DNA from: CAZSAT01 sp964604675
GTDB taxonomy: Bacteria; Myxococcota_A; UBA796; CAJQPC01
Direction: 5' to 3'
Assembly (NCBI GenBank): GCA_964604675.1
Contig: CAZSAT010000028.1
Location: 1-63,561, forward strand
Length of the DNA: 63,561 nt
The position numbers and the translations under genes are program-made. This document shows, one piece after another, positions 34,524 through 42,617 of the stretch. The notes under the pieces are model-generated. The model had not been told where the DNA came from and did no database searches. It was given only the letters and a program-made list of their open reading frames with translations. The stretch's first letter is position 1. Each line of letters opens with the position of its first letter.

Positions 34524-35992
34524 TCTGGCTGTTGGCGTGCCTGCCTGGTGAGGTGCCCGCCTGCGTGCACTGCGCGGAGAACGACGACGTCGACGGCGAC
34601 GGCTACACCCCCGCGGGGGGCGACTGCGACGACGCCGACGCCTCCGTGCGCCCCGGTGCCACGGAGGTCTGCGACGGACGCGACAACGACTGCGACGGTG
34701 CGGTCGACGTGGGCGCGGAGGGTGCGTCGTTCTGGTACCTCGACGCCGACGGTGACGGCTACGCCGGGGAGGACGGCGAGAGCGCATGCCTCGCGCCGTC
34801 GGCGAGCTACCGGCCCGACGCAACGGACTGTGACGACACGGACCCGTCCATCCATCCTCACGCCACCGAGATCTGCAACACGGGCGTGGACGAGGACTGC
34901 GACGGCGAGGCGGACCCCTGCCAATGGGCCGGCGAGGTCCAGGCGTCCGAGCTCCTGCTGATCAGCGGAGCGCTCGCCGTAGGTTCCCTGGGTGACGGTG
35001 ACGGCGACGGCTTCGACGACCTCGGTGTCGGGCTCGCAGGTGGTGTGGGCCTCGTCCGCGGGTCCGCGGACTGGGCGGGGGCCGTGCCCGATGCCCTGGT
35101 GCCCGACCTGGAAGCCCTCGCCTTCGCTTCCGGCGATCTGGACCGCGATGGCCTGCCCGACCTCGCGCTGGCGTCCAGCGGCGCGGTGGTGGTGGTTCCT
35201 GGGACCATGGGGGAGGCCACCACGATGGCCGACCTGGTCACGGTCACCGGCACCGCGTCGGCCGTCGCCGCGGGCGATCTGGACGGCGATGGCCAGGCCG
35301 ACCTGCTGGTCACCACGGAATCCGGTGCGGCGCTGTTGCCCGGACCATCGGCCTCGGGCGCCGCCGTCGATGGCTGGGCGCTCGAAGGTGCGGAGATCCG
35401 AGCGGTGGCCGTGCTCGGCGACGTCGACGGAGACGGAGTCGCTGACGCTGCCCTTGGCGTGCCAGGAGAGGGTCGCGTGATCTGGCTGCCCGGTCCGGTC
35501 GAGGGCGACGTGGACCTCGAAGGCGCCGCCGGCGCGAGCGGCGGGATCGGCGTGGGAGGGGTCGTGCGCGCGGTGGGCGACGTGGACGGCGATGGGTCCG
35601 CGGACCTGCTCGTGGGCGCGCCGGAGCACGAGGGTGTGGGCGCCGCCTGGCTGTGGACCGGGAGCGAGCTGGCAGAGCAGTCCCTTGGTGAGGGGTCGCT
35701 CTTCGTGACCGGATCCGAGCTCGGCGCCGAGCTGGGCAGCGATCTCGCGGTGCTCGACCTCGACGGAGATGGGAGCCCGGACCTCGTGGTGGGAGCGGTT
35801 GGCGCCGGGCAGGTAGCCGTGTTCTACGCCCCGAGCTTCGAGGGGAGCCTCTCCATGGACGCCGCGGACCTCGTCGTCTCGGGGGGCGGCGGCTTCGGCG
35901 GCACCCTGGCCGGCACGGATCTGGACGGCGACTCGGTGACCGACCTCGCGGTGGGGCAGGGCGGTGCCGTGTTGCTGGGGCTCGGTCTGTAG
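34520..35992 (+). CDS. MopE-like Cys/Asp repeat and FG-GAP propeller lipoprotein (1)
   Basis: The 490-residue protein begins MIWLLAC (GTG start, Cys7). Residues 20-135 contain two MopE-type repeats with DVDGDGY, GDCDDADASVRPGATEVC and DNDCDGAVD. The family is known for a copper-binding protein of Methylococcus; here the Asp-rich loops also look able to bind calcium. Residues 140-490 are FG-GAP blades of an integrin-like propeller (DVDGDGVADAALGVPG, DVDGDGSADLLVGAPE, DLDGDGSPDLVVGAVG). It is expected at the cell surface. GGAGG lies 4 nt before the GTG. Confidence 0.85.
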   Translation: MIWLLACLPGEVPACVHCAENDDVDGDGYTPAGGDCDDADASVRPGATEVCDGRDNDCDGAVDVGAEGASFWYLDADGDGYAGEDGESACLAPSASYRPDATDCDDTDPSIHPHATEICNTGVDEDCDGEADPCQWAGEVQASELLLISGALAVGSLGDGDGDGFDDLGVGLAGGVGLVRGSADWAGAVPDALVPDLEALAFASGDLDRDGLPDLALASSGAVVVVPGTMGEATTMADLVTVTGTASAVAAGDLDGDGQADLLVTTESGAALLPGPSASGAAVDGWALEGAEIRAVAVLGDVDGDGVADAALGVPGEGRVIWLPGPVEGDVDLEGAAGASGGIGVGGVVRAVGDVDGDGSADLLVGAPEHEGVGAAWLWTGSELAEQSLGEGSLFVTGSELGAELGSDLAVLDLDGDGSPDLVVGAVGAGQVAVFYAPSFEGSLSMDAADLVVSGGGGFGGTLAGTDLDGDSVTDLAVGQGGAVLLGLGL

Positions 35993-36001
35993 CGCCGGCG
36001 C

Positions 36002-37276
36002 TCAGTAGATGTGGTCGAGGTTGATGTACATGCCGGAGGCCCAGTCCTCAGCGGGCCAGAGGCCGTAGTCGGCCCGGATGATGAAGTTCTTGTTGAGGAT
36101 CACGCGCAGGCCGCCGCCGGTGGTGAGGCTGGACTCCGAGAGGCTCAGATCCGACCAGTCCGCAGCCGCCCAGCCGTAGTCGGCGAAGCCCACGAGCCCG
36201 ATGTCGAGGGTGGTGTCGCCCGGCGTGAAGGTGGCGGCGCGCAGGCGCAGCTCCTGCTGGGCGACAGCCTTGGCCTTGCCGACGAAGCGTCGCGAGGGCA
36301 CGCCCCGCCCGCTGTATTCGCCGCCGATGCCCTCGTAGTTCACGGAGCCGCCGAAGCGTACCAGCTCGTTCACGGGGACCTCGTCGCCCCAGATGCCGTC
36401 GCCCACGAGCCGGGTGGCGGTGGTCAACCGTTCTGGCACGAGGGTGGAGTAGCCCCGCAGCGTGATGTTCGCGCCGACGTAGTCCCACGCGCTCCCGAAG
36501 GCGAAGCTCGAGCCCCGCACCGAGGCCTCCGAGAAGTAGCCGGAGTTCGGGGCGGGCTCGTTGTCGCGGTTGTCCACGACGAGTCCGGTCTGGAGGACGC
36601 TGGCAAAGCCCGCCTGGCCGTCCGGGAAGACCGTGTCGAAGTAGCTCCCCTCGAAGGCCCCCGGGGCACTCGGCGTGCCGTCGACGTACATGGAGCCGCG
36701 GTAGCCCGCGAGCACCTCGAGCTTGTGGGGCAGGGGCTTGAGCTTGTAGCGCCCGTTCACGATCAGGTAGGGCTGGGTGTAGGTCTGGAAGTAGTAGCGA
36801 CGGACATAGGCGTCCCGATCCTCACCGGCTGTGAAGCCGGCGGCATCCGCGGCCGCCTCGGCAGCGGCCGGATCGCAGCTCGAGCTGCCCGCGAAGCCGC
36901 AGAAGTTGGCGGTGACCGTGGAGTAGTAGCCCCCCTCGACGAGCAGCCGGACGGGGCTGTCGAACACGTCGAGCGCGTCGAGCCGCACCATGTGGGCCTG
37001 CACCCACTTGGTGGTCAGGAAGATCCGCAGGGTGAGGGCGCGCTTGTAGGGCTCGTGCACCCCGTCGTACCAGTATCCGGTGCCGATCACACCGTAGCCA
37101 AAGCCCGCGTCGGTGTTGTAGTTGACCGCCGGAACACCGCCCCAGCCGAAGGACTTCTCCCCCCCGTCCGGGGCGGTGGCCTCTTCGTCCTCCGTCGACG
37201 GAGCCGTAGCGGGAGCCGCCTCGTCGGAGGTGGTGGGGTCGTCGGCGAGGGCGGTGGCGAGCAGGAAGGTCAGCAT
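36002..37276 (-). CDS. Omp85/BamA-type outer-membrane beta-barrel (surface antigen family)
   Basis: The 424-residue protein has a very short signal, MLTFLLATALA (11 residues, no charge), cut before DDP; no upstream in-frame start exists. An acidic linker of about 30 residues follows. The rest alternates strands (VPAVNYNTDAGFGYGVIG, LVVDNRDNEPAPNSGYFSE, YSTLVPERLTTATRLVGDG) as in the Bac_surface_Ag barrel, and it ends with an aromatic residue (LDHIY). No POTRA domain is seen. GLRVILNKNFIIRADYG is the last conserved hairpin. A TAGGCT box has TA 12 nt before the ATG. Confidence 0.82.
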   Translation of the reverse strand: MLTFLLATALADDPTTSDEAAPATAPSTEDEEATAPDGGEKSFGWGGVPAVNYNTDAGFGYGVIGTGYWYDGVHEPYKRALTLRIFLTTKWVQAHMVRLDALDVFDSPVRLLVEGGYYSTVTANFCGFAGSSSCDPAAAEAAADAAGFTAGEDRDAYVRRYYFQTYTQPYLIVNGRYKLKPLPHKLEVLAGYRGSMYVDGTPSAPGAFEGSYFDTVFPDGQAGFASVLQTGLVVDNRDNEPAPNSGYFSEASVRGSSFAFGSAWDYVGANITLRGYSTLVPERLTTATRLVGDGIWGDEVPVNELVRFGGSVNYEGIGGEYSGRGVPSRRFVGKAKAVAQQELRLRAATFTPGDTTLDIGLVGFADYGWAAADWSDLSLSESSLTTGGGLRVILNKNFIIRADYGLWPAEDWASGMYINLDHIY

Positions 37277-37338
37277 CGTGCGAGCCTACCGCGAAGCACG
37301 CCCTGCCCAGCAGGGGTAGCCTGGCCGGGGAGGCCGTC

Positions 37339-37678
37339 TTGCTGGTCTGGTGGTTCGCGTGCGGCGGCCCCGAGGACGGCGAGGCGGCCACTGAGGTCGA
37401 CTGCGATCTGCCCCGCGCCGTCGCCACCGAGCCGCTCGTCGTGGACACCGGCGGACGGGCTCGCGCGCAACCAGTCGGTGACGTGGCGTCTGGACGACGT
37501 GATCGTCCCCGGCACCGCCTACCGCGTGGTGTTCGACCTGGAGCACGACGGCGACGACCGCTGCTCGACCGGCGACCATGGCTGGTTCGAGGACATCGGG
37601 AGCTTCCGCGACGACGCGGTCGTGGAGCTCGGGCACCCGTTTCGCGACTACGATGACGGCATCTGTGCCTACCTCTGA
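37339..37678 (+). pseudogene. small lipoprotein gene broken by a 1-nt insertion
   Basis: A TTG start (GGGGAGG upstream) gives MLVWWFAC (Cys8), then PEDGEAATEVDCDLPRAV up to VVDTG at about 37453. The coding signal then continues one base out of frame: DGLARNQSVTWRLDDVIVPG to the TGA at 37678. Removing one G from GGCGG (37452-37456) gives a 112-residue lipoprotein with RVVFDLEHDGDDRCSTGDHG and a C-terminal CAYL. I do not recognise the family. Either an inactivating mutation or a read error. Confidence 0.65.
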
Positions 37679-38669
37679 TCTCGCCGGCTCCCGCATCCTG
37701 GTCGTGGACGACACGCCGATGGTTCGGCGGGCCCTCCGTTCGGTGCTGACCTCGGTCGGGGCCACCGTGATCGAGGCCGCGGACGGGGCGGAAGCGCTTC
37801 GCCTGGCCGACGACTCCCTCGACCTGGTGCTGCTCGACTGGGAGATGCCTGGTCTGAGCGGCATCGAGGTGTGCGGGGCGCTCCGATCCGATCCGGGGAC
37901 CGCCGACGTGCCCATCTGCATCGTCACCGGCCTGGACGACGACCACCACCACGCGGCGGCCCTCGCCGCGGGCGCCCAGGACTTCGTCTCCAAGCCACCG
38001 GAGGTGCGCATCCTCCGCGCCCGGGCGGGAAACCTCGTGGGCCGCTACCGCGCGGAGCGCGAGAACCGGCGCCTCGTCGAGCAGCTCGCCCGGTATGTGT
38101 CGAGCGCCACGGCGCGCCAGGCGCACGCGCACCGAGCAGCCGAGCGGCTGGACGCCACGCTGTTGTTCTCCGACCTCCGCGGCTTCACCAGCACCACGCG
38201 CCAGCAGGATCTCCCCGTCTTGCACGAGGCGCTCAACACGGTGCTCGCCCGTCAAGCGGAGCTGGTGCGAGACCACGGAGGCTACGTGGACAAGTTCGCG
38301 GGGGACGGCATGCTGGCCGTGTTCGAGGGGCGCGATGCGGGCTCACGAGCCTGTGCGGTCGGCGCCGCCATCGTGGACTGGGCGCGCGGCTGGCAGGGCG
38401 GCATCTGGGATCCCCCGCCCGTCGCCATCGGCATCCACGGCGGCACGGTCGTTCGCGGGGATCTGGGGAGTGCCAGCCGCCGAGAGTTCACGGTCATCGG
38501 CCACGCCGTGAACGTGGCGGCCCGTCTCTGCGGCGTCGCGGGGTCCCTGGAGGTCGTGGTGTCCGACGAGGTCGCCACGGAGGTGGGACTGCTCGCCTTC
38601 GGGGACGCCCAGCAGGTCATGGTCAAGGGGCTGGAGCAGCCGCTGGTCGTGCGCCGGTTGCGTCGGTAG
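37653..38669 (+). CDS. response regulator fused to a class III adenylate/guanylate cyclase
   Basis: The 338-residue protein (from the ATG; a GTG at 37665 is equally possible) has a CheY-like receiver at 15-135 with the acidic pair VVDDTP, the phosphorylation Asp in LVLLDWEMPGLSG, the Thr in CIVTGLDDDH and the Lys in FVSKPPE. A coiled-coil linker (RENRRLVEQLARYVSS) follows. The cyclase domain at 165-335 has LLFSDLRGFTS and KFAGDGMLAVF (both metal Asp) and FTVIGHAVNVAARL with His where most bacterial cyclases have Asp. It would make cAMP or cGMP on phosphorylation; its kinase is not adjacent. Confidence 0.88.
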   Translation: MTASVPTSDLAGSRILVVDDTPMVRRALRSVLTSVGATVIEAADGAEALRLADDSLDLVLLDWEMPGLSGIEVCGALRSDPGTADVPICIVTGLDDDHHHAAALAAGAQDFVSKPPEVRILRARAGNLVGRYRAERENRRLVEQLARYVSSATARQAHAHRAAERLDATLLFSDLRGFTSTTRQQDLPVLHEALNTVLARQAELVRDHGGYVDKFAGDGMLAVFEGRDAGSRACAVGAAIVDWARGWQGGIWDPPPVAIGIHGGTVVRGDLGSASRREFTVIGHAVNVAARLCGVAGSLEVVVSDEVATEVGLLAFGDAQQVMVKGLEQPLVVRRLRR

Positions 38670-38674
38670 CGCGA

Positions 38675-40663
38675 TCAGTCCGGGTCACACGCCCCGTCGC
38701 AGGGGTGCACAGCCTCCCCCGTCTCGTAGAGGTGCGCCGCCTGCATCAGGGTGGGTTCCTGGAGCACCGCCGAGTTGTGCACGCCGTTGTCGGTCTCGGG
38801 GGTGGTGTTCTCGTCGGGGGGGAAGTAGCTCTCCAGCGCGTCGGGCACCCGGACCTGGGTCAGCACGACGCCCTCGGCCGGGCCGCTCACCGTGTCGAGC
38901 CCGTAGACCGGATCCGTCGCGTCCTCGAGGTGACGTGCTCCGAGGCGGCGGCTGAGCAGGTCGGTCGCCAGGTTGGGCACCTGGCAGTCGCCGATGGCCT
39001 CCTGGAGGATGACCACCTTCGGCGAACCGTCGTCGATCAGCGCCCCGAGCACGGCCGGGTCCGACCAGTCGAAGAAGCTCTGCATGGCGCTGATGAAGAG
39101 CAGCTGCGACAGCGGGTCCGGGTACAGGGCGTCGATCACGAGCTCGAGCGGCTCGAACTGGGTCGAGCGCTGGATCATGTGGGCCCAGCCCGCTCCTGGC
39201 ACGGCGAGCACCGCTCGTTCGATGCGTGGCGACAGGCTCACCTGGCTCGCGCCTTGGATGCCGCCGAGGCTGATGCCGTAGTAGTTCACCGGTCCGTCGG
39301 ACATCAGGGGTTCGCTGTGGTCGACGGTGAAGGTCGCGTCCGCCATCAGGTCGCTCAGCACGAGCTCGACCAGCGCGAGGTTGTTCACGTGGGACTGGGC
39401 GAGGCGGTCGGTCACCACCCGCACGCCCTCGAGCTCCGCCAGGATCTCGTTCACGAGAAGCGTGTAGTCGCTGCCCGAGAGTCCGATCCAGTCGGTCGCG
39501 ACCTGCACCAGCCCCAGTTCGTTGGCGGCCGGGGCGAAGTAGCCAGCAGCGCTTCCGGTCAGCATGCCTTCGCCGGTGCCGAAGAGCCCGTGCCCGACGA
39601 GCAGGAGGGACAACCCGCCCCGCTCCCGAGCGACCGCAGGCACGCTGAGGGTGAAGGGGTAGGTCGGCCGACTCTCCTGCAGCACTGGAGCGCCGTCGTC
39701 ACCGAACACCAACCGGTTGTCGTCGCCCAGGAAGTTGGGGGGCGCGAAGGTGCCCTTCACCCGCCACGCAATGTCCGCGTCGGGGTCGACCTCCACGCTG
39801 TCGAGGGTGTACGACACGCCGTTGGCCGCCACGTCGGCCAGGGTCTGTTCTTTCATCGAACGGATGGGACCGAGGGCGAAGTCCTCCGACGCGACCGGAA
39901 CTTCCCAGGCCAGGTGCAGGCCGTCCCGTGGAAAGCCGAAGCCGTCGAGCGCTTCGAACATCGCCTCGTGAGCGGGTCGTTGGGCCTCGATCGCCTCGTC
40001 GTCGGTGACGACGCCGTCGCGGTAGGCCTCGAACACGGGGGAGCCCGGCAGGGGGTTGCCCGAGACGTCGGTGAGCTCCGTGGTCAGCACCACGAAGTAG
40101 CGGGCACCGAACGCCATGGGGGCGAGCGGCCGCAGGATGAGCGCGTGCCGCTCGTCGTACGCCGCCTGGTCCCTGTTGGCCTGGTCCATCTCGACGTGCA
40201 GCGGCACCCGTTCCCCGGTCTCGACGTGCACGAGCGCGATGGCCGCGCCGTCGGCGACGGTGGCCGCCTGTTCGCCCCAACCCGAGAGGAACGCCGGGTC
40301 GACGTCCACGCCGAGGTTGATCAGCACGGGCGACACCGGCGAGACGCCATCGGCGAGGTTGAAGATCGACAGGTCCAGCGGGAGCTCTCCGTCGGGCGAC
40401 CAGAACCGGTCGTTGTCGAGCGCGAGCCGAAGCCCCGTGATGCTCGTCTCGTCGCGGTCGAACCAGTGCAGGCTCGGGTAGGGCGTGAGGCAGTCGTTTC
40501 CGACCGACAGGGGGTTGCAGGCCGGATCCCAGTCGACCGAGGCGGGTGCCGGCCCCGTGTCGGTCGAAGCGCCGGTGTCGTGCGCGGGCAGGTGGGTGTC
40601 TTCCGACGCGGTGGACGAGTCACCTTCGACGTCATCGCTGCAGGCCAGCATCCACACAAGCAT
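38675..40663 (-). CDS. lipase-like alpha/beta-hydrolase lipoprotein
   Basis: The 662-residue protein starts MLVWMLAC (Cys8) with GAGGAG 7 nt upstream. An Asp/Thr/Ala linker leads into a beta-rich N-terminal half (LPLDLSIFNLADGVSP, VPLHVEMDQANRDQAAYD, ILRPLAPMAFGARYFVVLT) like the N-terminal domain of bacterial virulence-type lipases. The hydrolase fold follows, with LLLVGHGLFG and the nucleophile elbow YYGISLGGIQGA (GxSxG). Asp and His are available further on (VVILQEAIGDCQVP, NGVHNSAVL). The C-terminus has a Cys pair (HPCDGACDPD). Probably a surface esterase or lipase. Confidence 0.82.
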   Translation of the reverse strand: MLVWMLACSDDVEGDSSTASEDTHLPAHDTGASTDTGPAPASVDWDPACNPLSVGNDCLTPYPSLHWFDRDETSITGLRLALDNDRFWSPDGELPLDLSIFNLADGVSPVSPVLINLGVDVDPAFLSGWGEQAATVADGAAIALVHVETGERVPLHVEMDQANRDQAAYDERHALILRPLAPMAFGARYFVVLTTELTDVSGNPLPGSPVFEAYRDGVVTDDEAIEAQRPAHEAMFEALDGFGFPRDGLHLAWEVPVASEDFALGPIRSMKEQTLADVAANGVSYTLDSVEVDPDADIAWRVKGTFAPPNFLGDDNRLVFGDDGAPVLQESRPTYPFTLSVPAVARERGGLSLLLVGHGLFGTGEGMLTGSAAGYFAPAANELGLVQVATDWIGLSGSDYTLLVNEILAELEGVRVVTDRLAQSHVNNLALVELVLSDLMADATFTVDHSEPLMSDGPVNYYGISLGGIQGASQVSLSPRIERAVLAVPGAGWAHMIQRSTQFEPLELVIDALYPDPLSQLLFISAMQSFFDWSDPAVLGALIDDGSPKVVILQEAIGDCQVPNLATDLLSRRLGARHLEDATDPVYGLDTVSGPAEGVVLTQVRVPDALESYFPPDENTTPETDNGVHNSAVLQEPTLMQAAHLYETGEAVHPCDGACDPD

Positions 40664-40726
40664 CGGTCGCTCCTCGCGCTCGGCGAGAGCGTAGCGCGCT
40701 AAGCTCGGGCTCCGCGGAGGTCGTCC

Positions 40727-41239
40727 ATGCTCGCCTTGATGCTCGGTTGGTCCCTCGCCGGTCAGCTGGCCGGGGTGTCGTTCCCCGACACGGTCACGGT
40801 CGGCGGCAAGGACGTGCTGCTCAACGGCATCGGCCTGCGCGAGAAGTACTTCATCGACGTGTACGTGGGCGCGCTCTACCTGCCCGCGAAGACCGGATCC
40901 GCGAACCAGGCGATCCAGGGCGACGTGCCGAAGCGCATCGTGATGCACTTCCTCTACGAGCGCGTCACCGCGGAGCAGCTGAACGAGACCTGGGACGAGG
41001 GCTTCGGCAAGGCGGGCACCACCTCGGGCCTCGCGGAGCTCAAGGGCATGATGCGCGACGTGACCGCCGGACAACGCATCGTGCTCGACTACGCCCCGGG
41101 CGTCGGCACCACGGTCACGGTGGCGGGTGCGACCATGGGCACGATCGCCGGCGCCGACTTCATGCGGACCCTCTGGACCGTCTACCTGGGCGGCAGTCCG
41201 CCGACCGAGAAGCTCAAGAAGGGGATGTTGGGAGGATGA
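40727..41239 (+). CDS. chalcone-isomerase-like family secreted protein
   Basis: The 170-residue protein has a short signal (MLALMLGWSLAGQLAG) and the CHI-like domain: LLNGIGLREKYFIDVYVGALYLP, KRIVMHFLYERVTAEQL, then DYAPGVGTTVTVAGATMG and TLWTVYLGGSPP. In bacteria these proteins are non-catalytic or of unknown function. GGAGG lies about 6 nt before the ATG. Its stop overlaps the ATG of the next lipoprotein gene (ATGA). It is divergent from the lipase-like gene, with a TAGCGCGCTA palindrome between them. Confidence 0.85.
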   Translation: MLALMLGWSLAGQLAGVSFPDTVTVGGKDVLLNGIGLREKYFIDVYVGALYLPAKTGSANQAIQGDVPKRIVMHFLYERVTAEQLNETWDEGFGKAGTTSGLAELKGMMRDVTAGQRIVLDYAPGVGTTVTVAGATMGTIAGADFMRTLWTVYLGGSPPTEKLKKGMLGG

Positions 41240-41763
41240 CCGTGACGCTCACCATGTTGCTGGCTTGCGCCGGCATGAAGCAGGCTGCCGTGGAGGACGC
41301 GATGGTCGCGGTGTGGAACCGCGGCGAGGTGGAGCGCATCGAAGCCGCCTATGCCCCCGAGCTCCAGAACGGCGCCAAGGAGTTCGTCGCGGAGTACCGC
41401 GCGGTCTATCCGGATCTGTCGGTGACCATCGACGATGTGATCGTGAAGGGCGATCGGATCGTCACCCTCTGGACCGTGGAGGGCACCCACAAGGACCTGG
41501 GCCTGCCCGTCACCGTGTCCGGGGTGAGCGTGCGCACGCTCGACGGGCGGACCATCGTCGAGGAACAGCGGTTCTACGACATGAAGAACGTCTACGACCA
41601 GCTCGGCTTCCGCTTGGTTCCGCCCGACGGCGCCACCCCCTTCGGCCCGCTTCCGCCCGAGCCGGAAGCCACCGAGGAGGTCGCGCCGGTCGACGCGGAA
41701 GCCGAAGTCGAAGAGGCGGGCGCCGAAGAAGCGAGCGCTGGGGAAGCCGTCAACGCCGACTGA
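41236..41763 (+). CDS. SnoaL/NTF2-fold lipoprotein
   Basis: The 175-residue protein begins MTVTLTMLLAC (Cys11). Residues 20-125 have the NTF2-like alpha+beta pattern: EDAMVAVWNRGEVERIEAAY, then YPDLSVTIDDVIVKGDRIVT and WTVEGTHKDLGLP, then VEEQRFYDMKN, as in SnoaL ester-cyclase-type proteins. A Glu/Ala-rich tail of about 40 residues ends the protein. The function is unknown; such folds often bind small ligands. It is translationally coupled to the chalcone-isomerase-like gene. Confidence 0.78.
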   Translation: MTVTLTMLLACAGMKQAAVEDAMVAVWNRGEVERIEAAYAPELQNGAKEFVAEYRAVYPDLSVTIDDVIVKGDRIVTLWTVEGTHKDLGLPVTVSGVSVRTLDGRTIVEEQRFYDMKNVYDQLGFRLVPPDGATPFGPLPPEPEATEEVAPVDAEAEVEEAGAEEASAGEAVNAD

Positions 41764-41808
41764 GCCGCACCCTGCGGCCCGACGTGGAAGACCTGGCCCG
41801 GGTCGCAA

Positions 41809-42564
41809 TCAGCCGAGCCGGAAGCGAAGCTCGGCGGTCGGGACACCGTCGAGCGCCACGAGCCGGGCCACCAGCTCTTCCTTGACCCGTCGTCGTGCCT
41901 CGTCCAGGGGTGTGTCTCCCGCATAGCGCTCGAAGCTCTCGCGGAGGTTCAGGATGAGGTCGGCCGCGTTCTGTTCCCGCACGCGTGCGGCGTCGGCGAG
42001 CACGTCGCCGTCGAAGTAGGTCTGGGTGGTGACCGGGGCCAGGCCGTCCGCCTCCAACCGCCAGTGCAGGTGTGGAGGGCGCCACCAGGTCCCACCGGCC
42101 AGGTACGCCCCTGGCACCACGGTGCGCACGGAGAAGCGCCCGTCCGCGTCGGTGAGGGCGCTGCCCCAGTAGCCGAAGGCCGGGTCGAGATCGTCGGCAG
42201 TGACCGAGCGGCGCTCGTTCTCGTGGTTGTACCGCCCGTGGTGATCGGCCTGCCAGAGGTGGACCAGCGCACCGGCCACAGGGGCGCAGCCAGCGGTGAC
42301 CACCTGTCCACCGAGCACCACGATCTGGCCCTCGGGCGTGCCCCCTGCGGCGGTCTCCACCAGATCGAGGTCGTGTTCGCCCGGAACGTCCCGTCGCACG
42401 CCTGGATTGGGGTGGCCTCCGAGGGTGCGGTGGTGGTCCGTCGGTGGAAACGGTCCGGTCACCGCGGGGATGGTGGCGCCAGGCAGCTCGCAGGTGTCCT
42501 GCGCGAGGGCGGGGAAGGTGGTGAGCGCGCCGAGGCCGGCGAGCACGTGACGTCGGGAGAGCAT
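41809..42564 (-). CDS. intradiol ring-cleavage dioxygenase-like protein, exported
   Basis: The 251-residue protein has a Tat-like signal (MLSRRHVLAGLGALTTFPALA with RR). The fold is that of protocatechuate 3,4-dioxygenase beta: GQVVTAGCAPVAGALVHLWQ, ADHHGRYNHE (first Tyr ligand), GRFSVRTVVPGAYLAGG (second Tyr) and WRPPHLHWRL (two His ligands). All four iron ligands are present. Export is unusual for aromatic-ring degradation, but secreted members of the family occur. TACCGT lies with TA 11 nt before the ATG and no Shine-Dalgarno is seen. Confidence 0.88.
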   Translation of the reverse strand: MLSRRHVLAGLGALTTFPALAQDTCELPGATIPAVTGPFPPTDHHRTLGGHPNPGVRRDVPGEHDLDLVETAAGGTPEGQIVVLGGQVVTAGCAPVAGALVHLWQADHHGRYNHENERRSVTADDLDPAFGYWGSALTDADGRFSVRTVVPGAYLAGGTWWRPPHLHWRLEADGLAPVTTQTYFDGDVLADAARVREQNAADLILNLRESFERYAGDTPLDEARRRVKEELVARLVALDGVPTAELRFRLG

Positions 42565-42617
42565 GGCCCACGGTACCCGCAGGTGGCGTCCTGGCGTCCC
42601 TGGGACGCGCGCCGGCC

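Noticed and set aside
36011..37678. 555-codon plus-strand frame
   Set aside because: Most is antisense to the Omp85-type gene; only its last 75 codons belong to the frameshifted small lipoprotein.
37871..40702. 943-codon plus-strand frame
   Set aside because: Shadow of the cyclase gene and antisense of the lipase-like gene.
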